NCBI GenBank assembly: GCA_002702705.1 | Contig: PABH01000020.1 | Location: 124,001-188,000, forward strand | Direction of reading: 5' to 3' | Origin: Anaerolineaceae bacterium | GTDB lineage: Bacteria > Chloroflexota > Anaerolineae > Anaerolineales > Anaerolineaceae | Length of the DNA stretch: 64,000 nt | Shown here: one piece after another, positions 1 to 8,399 of the stretch | Layout of the letters: every line of letters starts with the position of its first letter | Numbering within the stretch: the first letter of the stretch is position 1 | Made by a program: the position numbers and the translations under genes | Notes under the pieces: model-generated | Told to the model about the DNA's origin: nothing | The model's input: only the letters and a program-made list of their open reading frames with translations | Database searches by the model: none

Positions 1-1137
1 AAACCAAAAATCCTGTTTCTTTTTTCTGATACAGGAGGGGGACATCGTAGTGCTTCTGAAGCAATCATTGAGGCACTTAATTTAGAATTTCCGGATCAAT
101 TTGAAACAGAAATGATTGATATTTTTCGAGAATATGCGCCCCTACCGCTTAATTACGCACCGGAAATTTATCCAAAATTATCCAAAATGCCAAAAATGTG
201 GGGCATCGGTTATAAAGTCAGCGATGGTTTAAGACAGACGAAAATGATCTATAAGGCTTTGATGCCGTATGTGCGCCTGTCATTACAGCGTTTATTATAT
301 GACCACCCTAGTGATTTGATTGTTTCCGTTCACCAATTGGTAAATATCCCATTGGTGAATGTGAAGGAAATCGATTATCCGCGTTTTGTAACGGTGGTTA
401 CCGATTTGGTCTCCACACATGTGGCCTGGTATGATAATGGCGCGGATTTTATAATCGTGCCAACCATTAAAGCGGCAGAAAAAGCCATTTCTTTGGGGGT
501 GAGCCCGGATAAAGTAAAAGTGATCGGTCAGCCGATTGCAGAAAAATATACCTTACCACCTCAAGATGAGGATTTGTTACGGGAAAAATTCGGATGGAAA
601 AAGAATATCCCTACCATCTTAATGGTTGGAGGTGGGGAGGGAATGGGCCCACTGGCTGAGCATGCTTTTGCAATTAATCGCGCCAAATTGGATGTGCAGT
701 TAATCATTGTGGCCGGACGAAACGAAGAATTAAAACATCACCTGGAAACTCATCAATGGAATATTCCGGTAACAGTTTATGGGTTTGTGAAGGATATGCC
801 GGAATTCATGCAGGCTTCCAATGTGTTAATTACCAAAGCCGGACCAGGGACGATTAGTGAAGCGTTTATTGCAGGACTGCCTTTGATTCTGTATAGTAAA
901 ATGCCTGGGCAGGAAGACGGGAACGTAACCTATGTAGTCGAAAAAAATGCTGGTGTGTGGGCACCTGAACCATCACAGGTTGTATCTACGTTAAGGGAAT
1001 GGTTAAGTGATCCAAACATGATGGCATTGGTTTCTGAAAATTCAAAAAAATTAGCGAACCCCAAAGCTACAAGAATGATTGCTAAAGAATTAGCATATCA
1101 GATAGAATTATCATTAAAAGCCAAACCTAATAAGTGA
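1..1137 (+). CDS. MGDG-synthase/processive-type glycosyltransferase (GT28), 5' partial
   Basis: The reading frame is open from base 1, so the gene begins before the window. The first visible residues carry the GT28/MGDG synthase N-terminal motif SDTGGGHRSAS (codons 10-20), where the nucleotide-sugar enzyme meets its lipid acceptor. The C-terminal half has the donor-binding Rossmann part (MVGGGEGMG) and a GPGTISEA motif typical of MurG/MGDG synthases. The family moves a hexose from a UDP-sugar to diacylglycerol or a related lipid at the cytoplasmic membrane face. The donor and acceptor cannot be read from sequence. A second family member lies at 39421-40641. The next gene (tsaE) begins within about 12 bases of the stop, so co-transcription is likely. 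Confidence 0.85.
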   Translation, partial: KPKILFLFSDTGGGHRSASEAIIEALNLEFPDQFETEMIDIFREYAPLPLNYAPEIYPKLSKMPKMWGIGYKVSDGLRQTKMIYKALMPYVRLSLQRLLYDHPSDLIVSVHQLVNIPLVNVKEIDYPRFVTVVTDLVSTHVAWYDNGADFIIVPTIKAAEKAISLGVSPDKVKVIGQPIAEKYTLPPQDEDLLREKFGWKKNIPTILMVGGGEGMGPLAEHAFAINRAKLDVQLIIVAGRNEELKHHLETHQWNIPVTVYGFVKDMPEFMQASNVLITKAGPGTISEAFIAGLPLILYSKMPGQEDGNVTYVVEKNAGVWAPEPSQVVSTLREWLSDPNMMALVSENSKKLANPKATRMIAKELAYQIELSLKAKPNK

Positions 1138-1148
1138 GTGGAATCGCC

Positions 1149-1643
1149 ATGCCAATTTTAGATCAATACAGTCTGGAATTTTTCAGTAAGAGTGCCGAAC
1201 AAACCAAACGGTTAGGTACACGCTTAGGTGCATTATTAAAAATTGGGGATGTGGTGTGTTTATCCGGAGATTTGGGAGCTGGAAAAACGACCTTTGTTCA
1301 AGGTATTGCCCGCGGGTGGGGTTCTTTGGACAGCGTTACCAGCCCTACTTTTGTGATTGTTAACCAATATCGAAGACCAGAAGGTACCATTTTGCATCAT
1401 ATGGATGCCTATCGTTTGATGGGTGCTGAAGATGCATATAATTTGGACATGGATGAGATGTACCATACTGGGGCTTTGGTGATGGAGTGGCCGGAACAGA
1501 TTAAAGAAGCACTGCCGGAAACCTATTTATGGGTGAATTTGATTTGGGTAGATGAAAATCAGCGGCGAATGGTTTTTCTTCCAAAAGGGGAATATTACCA
1601 AAAATTAATATCAAATTTTCGACAAAAAACGTTTGGAGGATAA
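1149..1643 (+). CDS. tsaE: tRNA threonylcarbamoyladenosine biosynthesis ATPase TsaE
   Basis: TsaE is the small P-loop ATPase that works with TsaB and TsaD to make t6A at position 37 of ANN-decoding tRNAs. The sequence shows the Walker A motif GDLGAGKTT near residues 40-48, followed by the family motif SPTFVIVNQY and the conserved HMDAYRL block. The length of about 164 residues is normal for the family. I chose the ATG at 1149. A GTG at 1134 that overlaps the upstream stop is in frame and would add five residues; neither has a strong ribosome binding site. The gene sits directly before tsaB, which supports the assignment. Confidence 0.93.
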   Translation: MPILDQYSLEFFSKSAEQTKRLGTRLGALLKIGDVVCLSGDLGAGKTTFVQGIARGWGSLDSVTSPTFVIVNQYRRPEGTILHHMDAYRLMGAEDAYNLDMDEMYHTGALVMEWPEQIKEALPETYLWVNLIWVDENQRRMVFLPKGEYYQKLISNFRQKTFGG

Positions 1644-1648
1644 TTATC

Positions 1649-2317
1649 ATGCTTTTAGCCGTAGACACTTCCACACAGCAAGTTGGTTTAGCTTTATATG
1701 ATGGGGCACAGGTAATTGGAGAAATGAATTGGCGGTCAAAAAACCATCATACCGTTGAAGTGGCAGAAGCGATCGACGAACTATTTAATAGGACGGGTGT
1801 AAAACGAGATGAATTAACAGGCTTGGCCGTTGCTTTGGGTCCTGGTTCATTTACCAGTTTGCGCATTGGTATGGCTTTGGTGAAAGGTTTGGCCTTATCG
1901 TTACATATTCCTGTGGTTGGCATTGCCACTCATGATATATTGGCTAGTATTCAACCTCTCAGCCAATATCCATTGTGTGCTGTTATTCAAGCGGGTAGAA
2001 CACGTCTGGCAGCGGGTTGGTACAAAAATGAAAAATTTACCTGGGTTAAAAATGGAGAACCATTGGTTTTAAAGGTGAATGAATTGGCTGAGATGATTCA
2101 AGAACCGACCATTGTTGTGGGTGAATTGTCCCCAGAGGAAAGACAGATTTTATCCAGGAAACGCAAAAATATCATTCTCTCTTCACCGGTTTTATCAGTT
2201 AGGCGTTCAGCCCAACTGGCGGACCTGGCTTGGAAACGGATTCGTAAAAACGATTTGGACGATGTGGTCACGATCTCCCCAATCTACTTACATGTTGGTG
2301 ACCCCATTCCGGAATAA
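1649..2317 (+). CDS. tsaB: tRNA threonylcarbamoyladenosine biosynthesis protein TsaB
   Basis: TsaB is the inactive ASKHA-fold paralogue of TsaD that scaffolds the TsaBDE complex for t6A synthesis. It starts with the typical LLAVDTSTQ phosphate-1-like motif and carries the family block GPGSFTSLRIG around residues 70-80. The start is well supported by a GGAGG site eight to nine bases upstream of the ATG. The 222-residue length is usual. It lies 5 bp after tsaE and 5 bp before a rimI-type acetyltransferase, the common bacterial order tsaE-tsaB-rimI. Confidence 0.93.
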   Translation: MLLAVDTSTQQVGLALYDGAQVIGEMNWRSKNHHTVEVAEAIDELFNRTGVKRDELTGLAVALGPGSFTSLRIGMALVKGLALSLHIPVVGIATHDILASIQPLSQYPLCAVIQAGRTRLAAGWYKNEKFTWVKNGEPLVLKVNELAEMIQEPTIVVGELSPEERQILSRKRKNIILSSPVLSVRRSAQLADLAWKRIRKNDLDDVVTISPIYLHVGDPIPE

Positions 2318-2322
2318 TTCCC

Positions 2323-2784
2323 TTGAATAAACAGCCCATTATTCGTTTTATGACGAATGAAGACATTGATCAAGTTATCCAGATTGATGAAGAATCGTTT
2401 CCCAATCCCTGGCCTAAACATTCATATTTTTATGAAATTAATGAAAATACGAATTCAAGAGCCTGGGTTATGGAAATTGATTCTGGAGATAAAAAAGAAA
2501 TCATTGCGATGGCTGTATTATGGCTGGTTTTAGACGAAGTTCATATCGGAACAATTGCAGTTCATCCGAATTATCGGGGCATCGGAATGGGGAAAATATT
2601 TCTTTCAGAAATTTTGGAAAACGCCTTTGAAGAAGGGGTTATTAAAGCTTATTTAGAAGTAAGGAAATCGAATGAGGTAGCGATTCATTTGTATGAAAGC
2701 ATGGGATTCCAGATCGATGGTGTTCGAAAAGAATATTATCGCGATAACCGAGAAGATGCACTTATGATGAGCTGCGAAATCTAA
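2323..2784 (+). CDS. rimI: Ribosomal protein bS18-alanine N-acetyltransferase RimI-like GNAT
   Basis: This is a GNAT-fold acetyltransferase of 153 residues. The acetyl-CoA binding segment YRGIGMGKIFL is clear near residues 86-96, followed by the LEVRKSNEVAIHLYESMGF block typical of RimI. RimI acetylates the N-terminal alanine of ribosomal protein S18. The position directly after tsaB is the classical one for rimI, which is the main reason to prefer this name over a generic GNAT. The start appears to be a TTG at 2323; an internal ATG at 2350 would remove the first nine residues. A paralogue lies at 30904-31341. Confidence 0.85.
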   Translation: MNKQPIIRFMTNEDIDQVIQIDEESFPNPWPKHSYFYEINENTNSRAWVMEIDSGDKKEIIAMAVLWLVLDEVHIGTIAVHPNYRGIGMGKIFLSEILENAFEEGVIKAYLEVRKSNEVAIHLYESMGFQIDGVRKEYYRDNREDALMMSCEI

Positions 2785-2837
2785 ATTGGATGTATACTAA
2801 TTCTTAAAATAAAAATTTTTTAATCAGGAGGAGCGTT

Positions 2838-3485
2838 ATGGAAACAGTGAAAATGTTGGAAAAAATTCGTAACGAAGTCGCTGTTTGTGAAGCATGTTCC
2901 TTGCATTTTTCTCGAATTAATGCAGTGTCCGGTGAAGGGCCTCCTGATGCAAAAATTATGTTTATAGGAGAAGGACCAGGTTTCCATGAAAACCAGCAAG
3001 GTAAACCATTTGTGGGTGCTGCTGGTAAATTTTTTGACGAATTGTTGAAAAGCGCCAATCTAAACCGGAATGAAGTGTTTGTGACCAATGTGGTCAAATG
3101 TAGGCCGCCAGGAAATCGAGATCCTGAACCGGAAGAAGTTGAGTCTTGCTCTCATTTTTTGGACTTACAAATTGACTTAATAAACCCTACTGTAATTGTC
3201 ACATTGGGGCGTTTTTCGATGGCAAAATATTTTAAGAATGAAAAAATCAGCCAAATTCATGGACAGGCTAAACAGATTGATGGTCGATTGGTGATTGCAA
3301 TGTACCATCCTGCAGCCGCTTTGCACCAACAATCTTTAAAACCAATAGTTTTGCAAGATTTTGCACTACTAAAACAATTTGTTCAAAAACAAAAAAAAGG
3401 GGATATCCCAATGGATGAAATTGGTATAAAAATAATTCAAGAAGAAAAAAATGACCCTGAGCCAAAACAACTTTCTTTATTTTGA
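2838..3485 (+). CDS. Type-4 uracil-DNA glycosylase with a 4Fe-4S cluster
   Basis: The enzyme removes uracil from DNA to start base excision repair. Four cysteines sit in the family spacing: C17 and C20 (CxxC), C88 in the VVKCRPPGNRDP block, and C104, the expected ligands of the structural 4Fe-4S cluster. The active-site motif GEGPG (residues 44-48) and the C-terminal MYHPAA motif with its histidine are present. The C-terminal tail after residue 175 is lysine- and glutamate-rich and not conserved in the family. A strong AGGAGG site precedes the ATG. The gene ends the first gene group; about 140 bp without a gene follow. Confidence 0.93.
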   Translation: METVKMLEKIRNEVAVCEACSLHFSRINAVSGEGPPDAKIMFIGEGPGFHENQQGKPFVGAAGKFFDELLKSANLNRNEVFVTNVVKCRPPGNRDPEPEEVESCSHFLDLQIDLINPTVIVTLGRFSMAKYFKNEKISQIHGQAKQIDGRLVIAMYHPAAALHQQSLKPIVLQDFALLKQFVQKQKKGDIPMDEIGIKIIQEEKNDPEPKQLSLF

Positions 3486-3626
3486 TCTACCGAGCTTCTT
3501 AATAAATTAAACAATAAGTAACCCGATAATTCTTAATGTGTATTTATAAAAAATAAATTCAAACTGGAATTAAAATCCAAAGAAAGATAAAATTGTTCTG
3601 GTAAATTCTTTTACAAAGGAAATAAT

Positions 3627-4943
3627 ATGACAACAAAAGATCATTTAATTAAAAAATTGGAAAATAAATCAGCAAAAATTGGTATTTTGGGCATGGGGTA
3701 TGTTGGTTTACCTTTAGCTGTTGTTTTTGCCGAAGCTGGTTTTGATGTAATAGGTATTGATCCAATTCAAGAAAAAATGGATATGTTAAATAAAGGCGAA
3801 TCTTATATTTTGGATATTCCCACACCTCAATTATCAAAACTGGTAAAAAGCGGAAAAATCAAAGGGACTACGGATTATTCGGTTTTGAATGAAATTGATG
3901 CCGTTAGCATTTGTGTACCAACGCCGCTTAGAAAGACTGGTGATCCGGACCTTTCTTTTATTGTTTCTGCGACAGATTCATTATCTTCGTATATTCATAA
4001 GGGAATGGTGGTTGTTCTGGAATCATCCACTTACCCTGGAACTACGAGAGAAATGGTATTGCCTCTTTTGGAAGAATGCTGTGACCTCGTTGTGGGAGAA
4101 GATTTTTTCCTGGCATTCTCTCCAGAACGGGTAGACCCAGGCCGTGAAGATTGGACGACTGTAAATACTCCAAAGGTAATTGGGGGGATTACAGAAGCAT
4201 GCTCTGAAGTTGCCGCTAAATGGTATGACCAGGCTTTGGATACTGTGGTTGAGGTTTCGACGACAGAAGTGGCGGAAATGGCAAAATTACTGGAAAATAC
4301 ATTCCGAATGATTAATATTGGCTTGGTAAATGAATTGGCATTAATGTGTGACCGGCTTAAGGTGGATGTGTGGGAAGTAATTGAAGCAGCGGCTACGAAA
4401 CCATTTGGATTTATGAAATTTACTCCAGGACCAGGCTTAGGTGGACATTGTATTCCGATCGATCCACTATATTTATCCTGGAAACTCAAATCTCTTAATT
4501 ACAATGCAAGGTTTATTGAACTGGCATCAGAGATTAATACCAATATGCCACGTTATGTTGTGAGTAAAGTGCAGGATGCACTTAATCTTCATCAAAAATC
4601 AGTAAATGGAAGCAAAATTCTGATTTTGGGTGTGGCATACAAACCGGATATAGATGATATTCGTGAATCACCGGCGTTGGATATCATTCACCTGTTAGAA
4701 GAAAAAGGGGCAGAGATTGAATATCATGATCCATTTATTAAAAAAATCGATCATGAAGGATGGTTGTTTGAATCCATCACTGATCTTAAAGCTCACGTAA
4801 TCGCTGCAGATTGTGTTGTCATCGTAACAAATCACAGCCAATATGATTATCCGCAGATCTTGGAAGATTCCAAATTAATCGTGGACACAAGGAATGCACT
4901 TGGTCTTAAAAGCAGAAATAACCCGAAAGTAGTCAGGCTTTAA
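3627..4943 (+). CDS. Nucleotide-sugar dehydrogenase (UDP-GlcNAc/UDP-ManNAc 6-dehydrogenase type)
   Basis: This enzyme oxidises the C6 hydroxyl of a UDP-sugar to the uronic acid with two NAD+. Visible are the Rossmann motif GMGYVG (residues 22-27), the SSTYPGTT block and the catalytic cysteine C275 inside GGHCIPIDP. The central and C-terminal domains are complete (438 residues). The overall pattern is closer to WbpA/WecC-type UDP-HexNAc dehydrogenases than to UDP-glucose dehydrogenase, but substrate is an inference. It is the first gene of the polysaccharide locus, overlaps the following epimerase by one base (TAATG), and probably provides its substrate. Confidence 0.9.
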   Translation: MTTKDHLIKKLENKSAKIGILGMGYVGLPLAVVFAEAGFDVIGIDPIQEKMDMLNKGESYILDIPTPQLSKLVKSGKIKGTTDYSVLNEIDAVSICVPTPLRKTGDPDLSFIVSATDSLSSYIHKGMVVVLESSTYPGTTREMVLPLLEECCDLVVGEDFFLAFSPERVDPGREDWTTVNTPKVIGGITEACSEVAAKWYDQALDTVVEVSTTEVAEMAKLLENTFRMINIGLVNELALMCDRLKVDVWEVIEAAATKPFGFMKFTPGPGLGGHCIPIDPLYLSWKLKSLNYNARFIELASEINTNMPRYVVSKVQDALNLHQKSVNGSKILILGVAYKPDIDDIRESPALDIIHLLEEKGAEIEYHDPFIKKIDHEGWLFESITDLKAHVIAADCVVIVTNHSQYDYPQILEDSKLIVDTRNALGLKSRNNPKVVRL

Positions 4944-5923
4944 TGGGTTGTTATCTCGTTGCAGGAACAGCCGGTTTTATTGGGCACCGTGTTTCCGAAT
5001 TTTTATTGGCAGATGGTCATATTGTTTTAGGGCTTGATGATCTTAACGATGCTTATGATGTGCGCGTTAAAGAATGGCGTTTAAACCGTTTATTGAAGTA
5101 CCCCAATTTTGTTTTCGAAAGATTGGATATATCAAAGTACAACGAATTAAAAAAGTGGATTAAAAAACAAAAAGTTGAGATTGACGCGATTTTTAATCTT
5201 GCTGCCAGGGCTGGGGTAACTCAATCGGTGACTAACCCCTGGATTTATGTTGATACGAATATGACTGGCAATTTGAATCTCCTAGAAATTGCAAGGCATA
5301 ACGGCATAAAAAAATTCGTTCTGGCATCTACTTCTAGTTTATATGGAATGAATCCTCCTATTCCAACTCCTGAAAGTGCTGATAGTGACCATCCAATGCA
5401 GCCTTATGCCTCAAGTAAAAAAGGGGCGGAGTCAATGTGTCACAGTTATCATTATTTGTATAATCTGGACGTGACGGTATTACGATATTTTACCGTTTAT
5501 GGCCCGGCGGGAAGACCAGATATGGTCATGTTCCGTTTTGCCAAATGGATTTTGGAGGACAAACCAGTCGAGTTGACTGGTGATGGTTCCCAGTCACGAG
5601 GTTTCACCTATCTGGACGACATCGCTCGTGGAACAATTTTGGCGTTAAAACCAGTTGGATTCGAATTGATCAATCTGGGTGGCCATGAAGTTATTTCGAT
5701 TAATGAAATGTTGGCTATCTTAGAGAAAAAAATTGGTAAAAAAGCCAAAATTGAATACATTGACCGGCATAAAGCTGACATCACCGCAAGCCTGGCTGAT
5801 GTAACCAAGGCGAAACGGATTCTTGGTTGGAATCCACAGGTTAATCTGGACCAAGGTATTTCCAATATGGTGCAGTGGTTTATTGAAGAAAAAGATTGGA
5901 TTCAGCAGGTAATATTGCCATGA
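4943..5923 (+). CDS. NAD-dependent UDP-sugar epimerase (UDP-uronate 4-epimerase-like)
   Basis: A short-chain dehydrogenase-type extended SDR. It has the NAD-binding GTAGFIG motif (residues 8-14), STSSLYG around residues 129-135, and the catalytic Y155xxxK159 pair. The N-terminal YDVRVKEWRLNRL segment is characteristic of UDP-glucuronate or UDP-GlcNAcA 4-epimerases. Following directly on a UDP-sugar dehydrogenase, it likely interconverts a UDP-uronic acid, for example to UDP-galacturonate or UDP-GalNAcA. The exact sugar is not decidable. It overlaps the downstream flippase start by four bases (ATGA). Confidence 0.88.
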   Translation: MGCYLVAGTAGFIGHRVSEFLLADGHIVLGLDDLNDAYDVRVKEWRLNRLLKYPNFVFERLDISKYNELKKWIKKQKVEIDAIFNLAARAGVTQSVTNPWIYVDTNMTGNLNLLEIARHNGIKKFVLASTSSLYGMNPPIPTPESADSDHPMQPYASSKKGAESMCHSYHYLYNLDVTVLRYFTVYGPAGRPDMVMFRFAKWILEDKPVELTGDGSQSRGFTYLDDIARGTILALKPVGFELINLGGHEVISINEMLAILEKKIGKKAKIEYIDRHKADITASLADVTKAKRILGWNPQVNLDQGISNMVQWFIEEKDWIQQVILP

Positions 5924-7257
5924 TCCGGTTCAGAAGAATTATGGATGAATGGTCTCAAGATAAATCGTTGGGGACGGTTCTTCGTAATTCCAGGTTTTTA
6001 TTTTCAAGCAAATCTGCTACCTTTATTTTTTCAAATATACAGGGATTATTAACACCGCTAATTCTCGGCGTAGGTGAGTATGGTGTGCTGGGAATCATAA
6101 CAACTTACTCGATGAATGTTAATCGTTTTTTTTCTTTTCGAATGAGCGATTTGGTTGTGAAGTATGCGGGTGATGCCATTGAAGAAACAAATTTTGAAAG
6201 AGCTTCAGCATTAATTAAATTTGCAATTTTGATTGAAACCATTACATCAGTGTTAGCGTTTATTACCTTATGGTTAATTGCACCGCTTGCGCCAACAGTA
6301 ATGAATAACCCACAAATAATTTCGATGATTTATATATTTAGTTTCGCTCTTTTGGCTAATTTTAGTTTTGAATCCTTTAACTCCGTTTTGCGAATCCTGA
6401 ATAAATTTGATCAAATTGCGAAGATAAATTTTGCCCAAGGTTTTGTGACAGCGATTTTGATCGTTATTCTCTTTTTTCTCAAGGGGAATTTACTCCAAGT
6501 TTTGTTGGCTTATTTGGTTGGCAAGGTTGTTTATGGCCTATCAACTTCGTTTCTGGGTTTTCGAGCAGTTAATCAAGCATTAGGAAGTCAATGGTGGAAA
6601 GTTTCCATTCACAGACTGGAAAACAAATCCCAATTAATTAAGTTTGCCATCAGCACCAATTTATCCCAAACCATGAATCTCATATTCCGTGATAGTGAAT
6701 TATTACTAGTTGGTTATTTTACATCCAGTGTCTATGCCGGATATTATAAATTGGCAATTGCACTCATTGGGCCTGTGATGCTGCCAATTGATGCATTGAA
6801 TTCGACAGTTTTTCCCGAAATCAACAAAGCTATTTTATTAAAAAAATGGGATTCACTTAAGTATTTACTTCGAAGAACTTCAATGATTGCTTTTGGATGG
6901 ATGACATTAATATTTGTTGGTGTCGCATTATTGGGGCGTTTATTTTTTCAAATTTACAAAAATGGAGAATATTTACCTACCCTGGTTATATTATTAATAT
7001 TAATAGGGGGGTATTTTGTGGCAAATATTTTCTTTTGGAATCGGGATTTGTTGTTGTCCTTTCATAAGCCTGATATACCTTTAATGGTTATGGCGGTTAT
7101 TGGGATTATAAAAACCGGACTTCTATTTTGGCTGGTGCCAATTTATGGTGTTCAAATGCAAGCTGCATTATTAAGCGGCTATCTTGCGGTTACTGTAAGT
7201 GTTTTGGCGCTAATGGGGATCATCCAAATAAAACTTCATGAAAAAAAGATGGGATAA
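5920..7257 (+). CDS. Polysaccharide flippase (Wzx/MATE-like) membrane protein
   Basis: A 445-residue polytopic membrane protein with about 12 hydrophobic segments and the layout of the oligosaccharide flippase family of the MVF/MATE superfamily. Such proteins move undecaprenyl-linked repeat units across the inner membrane. I used the ATG at 5920, which overlaps the upstream stop as ATGA; a start 24 bases earlier is possible but less natural. A Wzm/Wzt ABC exporter is also encoded in the locus, so two transport routes may be present. Its neighbours are sugar-nucleotide enzymes upstream and glycosyltransferases downstream. Confidence 0.82.
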   Translation: MIRFRRIMDEWSQDKSLGTVLRNSRFLFSSKSATFIFSNIQGLLTPLILGVGEYGVLGIITTYSMNVNRFFSFRMSDLVVKYAGDAIEETNFERASALIKFAILIETITSVLAFITLWLIAPLAPTVMNNPQIISMIYIFSFALLANFSFESFNSVLRILNKFDQIAKINFAQGFVTAILIVILFFLKGNLLQVLLAYLVGKVVYGLSTSFLGFRAVNQALGSQWWKVSIHRLENKSQLIKFAISTNLSQTMNLIFRDSELLLVGYFTSSVYAGYYKLAIALIGPVMLPIDALNSTVFPEINKAILLKKWDSLKYLLRRTSMIAFGWMTLIFVGVALLGRLFFQIYKNGEYLPTLVILLILIGGYFVANIFFWNRDLLLSFHKPDIPLMVMAVIGIIKTGLLFWLVPIYGVQMQAALLSGYLAVTVSVLALMGIIQIKLHEKKMG

Positions 7258-7265
7258 GTTTTTAT

Positions 7266-8399
7266 ATGAAAATTGCGATTATTTCAACCAGTAAAATCCC
7301 ATCCACAACGGCAAATAGTATTCAAGTAATGAAGGTATGTCAATCGTATCGGCAATTGGGGCATGAGGTAATTTTGTTTGTACCAGGTCAAAAAAATTCT
7401 AAATTTTCTGAAATCAAAACACATTACGGATTAACTGAAGAATTTGAAATTCAATGGATAAAATCAATCCGCAGCCTGAGCCGGTATGATTTCGTAATTA
7501 AATCCCTTTTAAAAGCAAAAAATTGGGGCTGTGATTTAATTCATACTTGGACACCACAAGCGGCATGGTTTGCCTCATTGATAAAGATTCCTTATCTAAT
7601 GGAACTACATGAACTGCCCTCCGGTAAATTTGGCCCGATGATTATGATGCGGGTCATCAAAAACAAAGCGAAAAAAAGATTTTTGATTATTACCAGCGCT
7701 TTAAAAACTCGTTATGAGGCTTATTACCAATTTAAATTCCCTGAAAAAGAAGTTGTGATTGCTCCGGATGGTGTAGATTTGGAACGATATGTTAATTTGC
7801 CTGATCCTAAGGAAGCCAGAAAACAATTAAATTTACCAGATAAAAAAACCGCAATGTACACGGGTCATTTATACCCTGGCCGTGGGATGGAAATATTAAT
7901 CACCCTGGCGGAGAAGTTTCCTAAAATCCAATTTTTATGGGTTGGTGGAAGACCTGATGATGTATCATTTTGGAAAGCTGAAATTGATAAACACGGATTT
8001 GAAAATATCATTTTAACCGGATTTGTAGAAAACCAAAAAATTCCGTTGTATCAGGCTGCGGGAGATATTTTACTCATGCCTTATGAAACTAGTGTTTCCG
8101 GCAGCAGTGGTGGAAACACAGTGGATATATGCAGCCCAATGAAAATGTTTGAATATATGGCTGCGAAACGAGCTATTCTTAGCAGTAATTTACCGGTGCT
8201 GCACGAGGTCTTAACCAAAGAAATGGCGGTATTTTGTTCACCGGATCAACTGGAAGAATGGATTAAAGGGTTTTCAGAGTTGCTTGAAAACGAATATTTA
8301 CGTGTTTGGTTGGCAGAAAATGCGTTTTCAGCTGTAAAAAAATACTCCTGGATTAATAGAGCTAAATCCGGGATGACGGAGTTTTTTAATGAAAATTAA
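7266..8399 (+). CDS. Glycosyltransferase family 4 (GT-B) enzyme
   Basis: A 377-residue GT-B fold enzyme. The N-terminal half starts with a beta strand MKIAIIST and the acceptor-side segment; the C-terminal half shows the GT4 hallmarks: IAPDGVDLERY, YTGHLYPGRGMEIL, FVENQKIPLYQAA and the acidic donor-binding region around MKMFEYMAAKRAIL. It would transfer a sugar from a nucleotide donor during repeat-unit assembly at the cytoplasmic membrane face. Its end overlaps the next gene by 11 bases. Linkage and donor are not predictable. Confidence 0.87.
   Translation: MKIAIISTSKIPSTTANSIQVMKVCQSYRQLGHEVILFVPGQKNSKFSEIKTHYGLTEEFEIQWIKSIRSLSRYDFVIKSLLKAKNWGCDLIHTWTPQAAWFASLIKIPYLMELHELPSGKFGPMIMMRVIKNKAKKRFLIITSALKTRYEAYYQFKFPEKEVVIAPDGVDLERYVNLPDPKEARKQLNLPDKKTAMYTGHLYPGRGMEILITLAEKFPKIQFLWVGGRPDDVSFWKAEIDKHGFENIILTGFVENQKIPLYQAAGDILLMPYETSVSGSSGGNTVDICSPMKMFEYMAAKRAILSSNLPVLHEVLTKEMAVFCSPDQLEEWIKGFSELLENEYLRVWLAENAFSAVKKYSWINRAKSGMTEFFNEN

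Noticed and set aside
3486-3626. Regulatory element before the polysaccharide locus
   Set aside because: The 140-bp stretch is AT-rich, but I found no convincing -35/-10 pair, hairpin or repeat.
4031-4489. A 152-codon antisense frame inside the UDP-sugar dehydrogenase gene
   Set aside because: It mirrors conserved codons of the dehydrogenase, has no family motif and no ribosome binding site; the plus-strand gene explains the region fully.
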